NCBI GenBank assembly: GCA_963971575.1
Contig: OZ020616.1
Coordinates: 15,221,575-15,285,574, forward strand
Origin: Liopterus haemorrhoidalis
Lineage: Eukaryota > Arthropoda > Insecta > Coleoptera > Dytiscidae
Reading direction: 5' to 3'
Length of the DNA: 64,000 nt
The position numbers were made by a program, and so were the translations under genes. Position 1 is the first letter of the stretch; each line of letters opens with the position of its first letter. The notes beneath the pieces are model-generated. The model was not told where the DNA came from and did not search any database. It saw only the letters and a list, made by a program, of their open reading frames with translations. Below are positions 61,020 through 64,000 of the stretch, piece after piece.

Positions 61020-61620
61020 TCCGACATTGGTACCAAATGGGAAACTTTTTTATTATTCATTTTTCTCGAAAAAATATATTATAAAAATAATTTTTCATTA
61101 TCCTTACATTCATTATAATTTGGTATAGAAGTAAAATATGTACAGTTGCTCCCGGTATTCATCCACTTATTTTTTTACTTATTTGTTCATCCCTTTACAC
61201 GATGCGAAATATAAAATAAAATAATTTCAAGTAATTTTCATTTTTTACTACTGGTTCGCAGAACTAACGAAAATTTTCACTACCGGTTCGCGGGAACCTG
61301 TGCGAACTGGCTGAATCCCACCGAATATATATATAAAACAGAAAAATTGTGTGTATGTCCGAAAATTCTAACCCACTTCCAGATATGGTACCAAGTTGAA
61401 ATTTTGCATACAAGTAGGAAATATCGCAAATATAACGCGAAAAATCTAAAATTTGAAAAAAATCATAACGTCAGAAACGAGAAATTAATAATTTTGTGAA
61501 ACCTGCAGTGACAATACGGAAATTTCCTTTCAATAGTTCATTGTACGACTATATGAACATCGTAAATGTTCGGCCCATGACTGAATTATTGTATAATACT
61601 AATGCCTTGTTGTAGTCATA
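61020..61620. other. Non-coding stretch
   Basis: 'ctggttcgcagaactaacgaaaattttcactaccggttcgcgggaacc' at 61250-61300 is an inverted-repeat piece; no gene. Confidence 0.35.
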
Positions 61621-61623
61621 TAC

Positions 61624-62215
61624 AGTCGATTCCACCTAATCAGGATACCGTTTAATCGCGACAGCCGCTTATTAGGGACAAATCCTAAAGAACGGAAACC
61701 AAACCGAGGAAATAACACAAATTTACTTCGCTTTTTTGGGACAATATTCCGTGTGAATTCCCGTGGTTCCGGAGAATAATTGCCTGTAAAATAAATATTT
61801 TACAGGCAATTTATCTATACAGCTTGTAGCCATATGTAAAAACCAGCACAAATACAAAATTGTTTTGGTTATTGCGGTTCAAAATCTACAGAGCACAGCA
61901 GTGACGATGAATATGAAATTTCATAAGTTGTTAATTGTCTTGAATTTTCGACAATTGACAACAATTTGCCATGTTATGACGAGAATGGAGATTGTGAGGA
62001 CGCATTTATCGAAGGCATTAAATCAAAACATCAAAATTTGGAGGAATCCGACGACAGTGATGATGATGATCTTCCTGTGCCCGTAACTAACAGTGAGGCA
62101 AAACAAAACCTATAGTTTTGTGCAATTTATCAAATAAAATATTAAAAACAATAATTCTGAAATTTTTGTGGAACTTCAGATAATTGGGTCAGCTGCTTAA
62201 TCGGGACAAAATGTA
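61624..62215 (+). pseudogene. Deleted pogo/Tigger-like element with transposase C-terminus
   Basis: The left end CAGTCGATTCCACCTAATCAG followed by 'gcttattagggacaaa' resembles Tigger-type termini; 'gctgcttaatcgggacaaa' recurs near 62190-62208. The frame near 61900-62115 gives CYDENGDCEDAFIEGIKSK then HQNLEESDDSDDDDLPVP, an acidic tail like the end of pogo-family transposases, with one TAA upstream. Most of the catalytic domain is missing. Confidence 0.5.
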
Positions 62216-62272
62216 CTAGTCATATACAAAACACAGAGCTAAAATATTTTTTAGTTATTTTATATTTAATAT

Positions 62273-62415
62273 CAGGGCTTCGAACCGTTATTTTTTTCGT
62301 TTCGGTTTTCGTTCCGGTTCAATTAAAAAAATATATATCAGTTCGGTTTCGCTTTTCGTTCCGGCAAAAATAACGGTTTTTTCGGTTTTCGGTTCAGATC
62401 CGGTTCGAAGCCCTG
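62273..62415. mobile_element. 143-bp hAT-type MITE with TTTAATAT duplication
   Basis: CAGGGCTTCGAACCG and CGGTTCGAAGCCCTG inverted ends, flanked by perfect TTTAATAT at 62265-62272 and 62416-62423. The interior is a 'ttcggttttcgttccggttc' repeat. Confidence 0.92.
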
Positions 62416-62423
62416 TTTAATAT

Positions 62424-63330
62424 TATATTACGCATTTAACCTGAAATTTGGTATCTTGTTAAAATGGTAAGCTACAAGATTATTAAAGTAAAGGTTGTCT
62501 CGTAACGTTCTGACCAATCAGTGCGTGAGAGGGAATACGTCATAATACGGATTAGTTCAAACTAGAATACAGAATTAATATAAATGCTGATTATTTTATA
62601 CTGATTTATATAAAATTTAAGGTGATGGGTATTTGTATTATAGTTAATAAATAACAATAAAATCGAATTCAAATATAATTTTACGAATATTCAAATAAAA
62701 ATAGAAAAACAAATTGCTATAATAATATAGTAATTAATAAAATTGGAGGTTTTATCAGTTTTTAAAAACGGCTGGACCTATTTTAACGAAATTTGGTACG
62801 AAATAGAGTAGAACTAGGATCAAATATAGGCATGATATCTCAAAAAAAAAATTCTTAGGGGGTGTTTCTGAGTAAAAACTGGTATTAAAAAACTTAAAAT
62901 ATTTCATTTATAAACAGAACTATCTTAACAGAAAAAACTATACAATAAAAATTGTTTATAAGAAAACAAATCTTATTTGTTCTATGCATTTATTCAATTT
63001 GATGAATATTAGGGTAGTTTCAGGGGGACATCCTAAAACTAAAATATTGAAATATTTCACTTATTATTCTCTTCACATCAAAAATGAATGTAAGAAAATT
63101 TATTTAGAACAGAGAAACATTCCTTTCAAAGGAAAACCACATTAACACAAGTAGAAAATCAAAAAATTAAACGATATTTTTATATTTATATGCAAAATTC
63201 AAACTTCACGTGTATATAACGTATATAATAAACAAAGGCTGAGTACCGTTAGCATAGAGATGACGTACATTTACCCCCACCAGTTCAAGTTATGAGACAA
63301 CCTTTACTTTAATAATCTTGGGTTAGCTAT
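62424..63330. other. Non-coding stretch
   Basis: AT-rich, no ORF of note, no repeat pair recognised. Confidence 0.4.
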
Positions 63331-63332
63331 AC

Positions 63333-64000
63333 CAGCGGTCGGCAACCCAAATGTGCTCGCGTGCCACTTTTTGCATATATTTCTATAGAGCGCGTGCCAC
63401 CTATAAAAAAAAAAAAAAAAACGACCTAACGTATGGGTCCGATATGTTTTTTTTTCAGCTCATCACATACGCGCGTCCTTGGCGTTATACTCTTCTTACA
63501 GTTCATGTATCTTCTGATTTTACGATTACAGCACTGGGTCCAAATTACAAAAGCGTGTTTTATTTTTGATTTTACAAAATAATCACAGAATTTTATTTTA
63601 TAGAACATTAAGGCCCGGTTTTTCCACCTTCAGTTAAAGTTCCAGGTAACTATCTGACAGATAAGGTTATTTGTATCTTCATCTGCTGAGTAAATGTCAT
63701 CCCTTCTTTCTATACAAATGTATCTATCGGATAGTTATCTAACGTATAATGAGACTGACGTATTGGATTCACTGACTGGTATTGACATTTATTCAGCAGA
63801 TGAAGTTACAAATAACCTTATCTGTCAGATAGTTACCTGGAACTTTATCTGAAGGTGGAAAGACCGGGCCTAAAAGTTACTATATTTTTCTGAAGATAAT
63901 ACTTTTTGTAGGAAGTTCTCGTTATTTTCAATGTGTCAAATAAAATTGGAAATTAATTCCTAAATTTTGGCATGCCACCCAAAAATGCTTCTCGTGCCAC
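63333..64000. mobile_element. hAT-like element truncated by the window edge
   Basis: CAGCGGTCGGCAACCCAAAT is a hAT-style terminus, and 'cgtgccac' / 'gcatgccacccaaaaatgc' motifs recur at the right edge. The right end lies beyond the window. It hosts the palindromic MITE 63612-63870. Confidence 0.55.
63612..63870. mobile_element. Palindromic MITE, second copy, TAA duplication
   Basis: GGCCCGGTTTTTCCACCTTC and the inverse, flanked by TAA at 63609-63611 and 63871-63873; same family as 30626-30884. Confidence 0.9.

Noticed and set aside
1..64000. CRISPR arrays, operons, prophage or bacterial-type defence systems
   Set aside because: The sequence is eukaryotic (introns, tRNA intron, SINEs); no direct-repeat/spacer array or prokaryotic gene cluster is present.

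Overview
This window looks like a stretch of an insect nuclear genome. It is AT-rich, its genes are split by GT-AG introns, it has eukaryotic tRNA genes (one with an intron), and it is crowded with DNA transposons, SINEs and non-LTR retrotransposon remnants. A beetle or another insect with a large genome is a reasonable guess, but the species cannot be named from the sequence.

Main gene. One host gene dominates the window: a minus-strand, eight-exon gene running from its start codon at 59885 to its stop at 20544. Reading every splice junction by hand gives a 1,581-nt CDS with no frame conflict, encoding 526 residues of a 12-span major-facilitator transporter of the MFSD6 / MFS_1_like type. 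Six of its seven introns are 4.5-8.2 kb and one is 62 bp. At the left edge (3-368, plus strand) is the C-terminal end of another protein, possibly a CMTR2-like cap methyltransferase.

RNA genes. There is a tRNA-Ile(UAU) with an 18-nt intron (23425-23516, minus) and a tRNA-Ala(CGC) with the G3:U70 identity pair (32596-32667, plus). Both lie inside introns of the transporter gene. Several tRNA-derived SINEs are also present.

Mobile DNA fills most of the rest. (a) hAT-type non-autonomous elements: nine have 8-bp target-site duplications that can be read directly. (b) A TA-flanked MITE family with termini CAGTCTGTTCCAAACGG (at least seven copies), often nested in or next to a second MITE family. 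(c) A Tc1-like DD34E element with a rearranged tandem copy and a 62-bp transposase intron (8803-11032). (d) Two mariner-type transposase fossils side by side (55.0-56.3 kb), plus a scrap at 39.5 kb. (e) Four non-LTR reverse-transcriptase fragments (4.1-4.9, 44.9-47.0, 47.5-48.7 and 52.9-54.6 kb); the last, RTE-like, sits in a MITE with a 9-bp duplication. (f) A two-copy family of inverted-repeat elements carrying a THAP zinc-finger exon (14.3-15.1 and 39.7-41.2 kb). (g) A tyrosine-recombinase (Crypton-like) ORF split by a hAT insertion (27.8-29.3 kb), and a separate piece resembling a first exon of the same class (15.45 kb). (h) TWA-flanked palindromic MITEs.

I found no operon, CRISPR or defence-type system. 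The interest lies in the intact transporter gene with its cysteine-rich loop, the readable insertion stratigraphy, and the THAP-carrying and recombinase-carrying elements.
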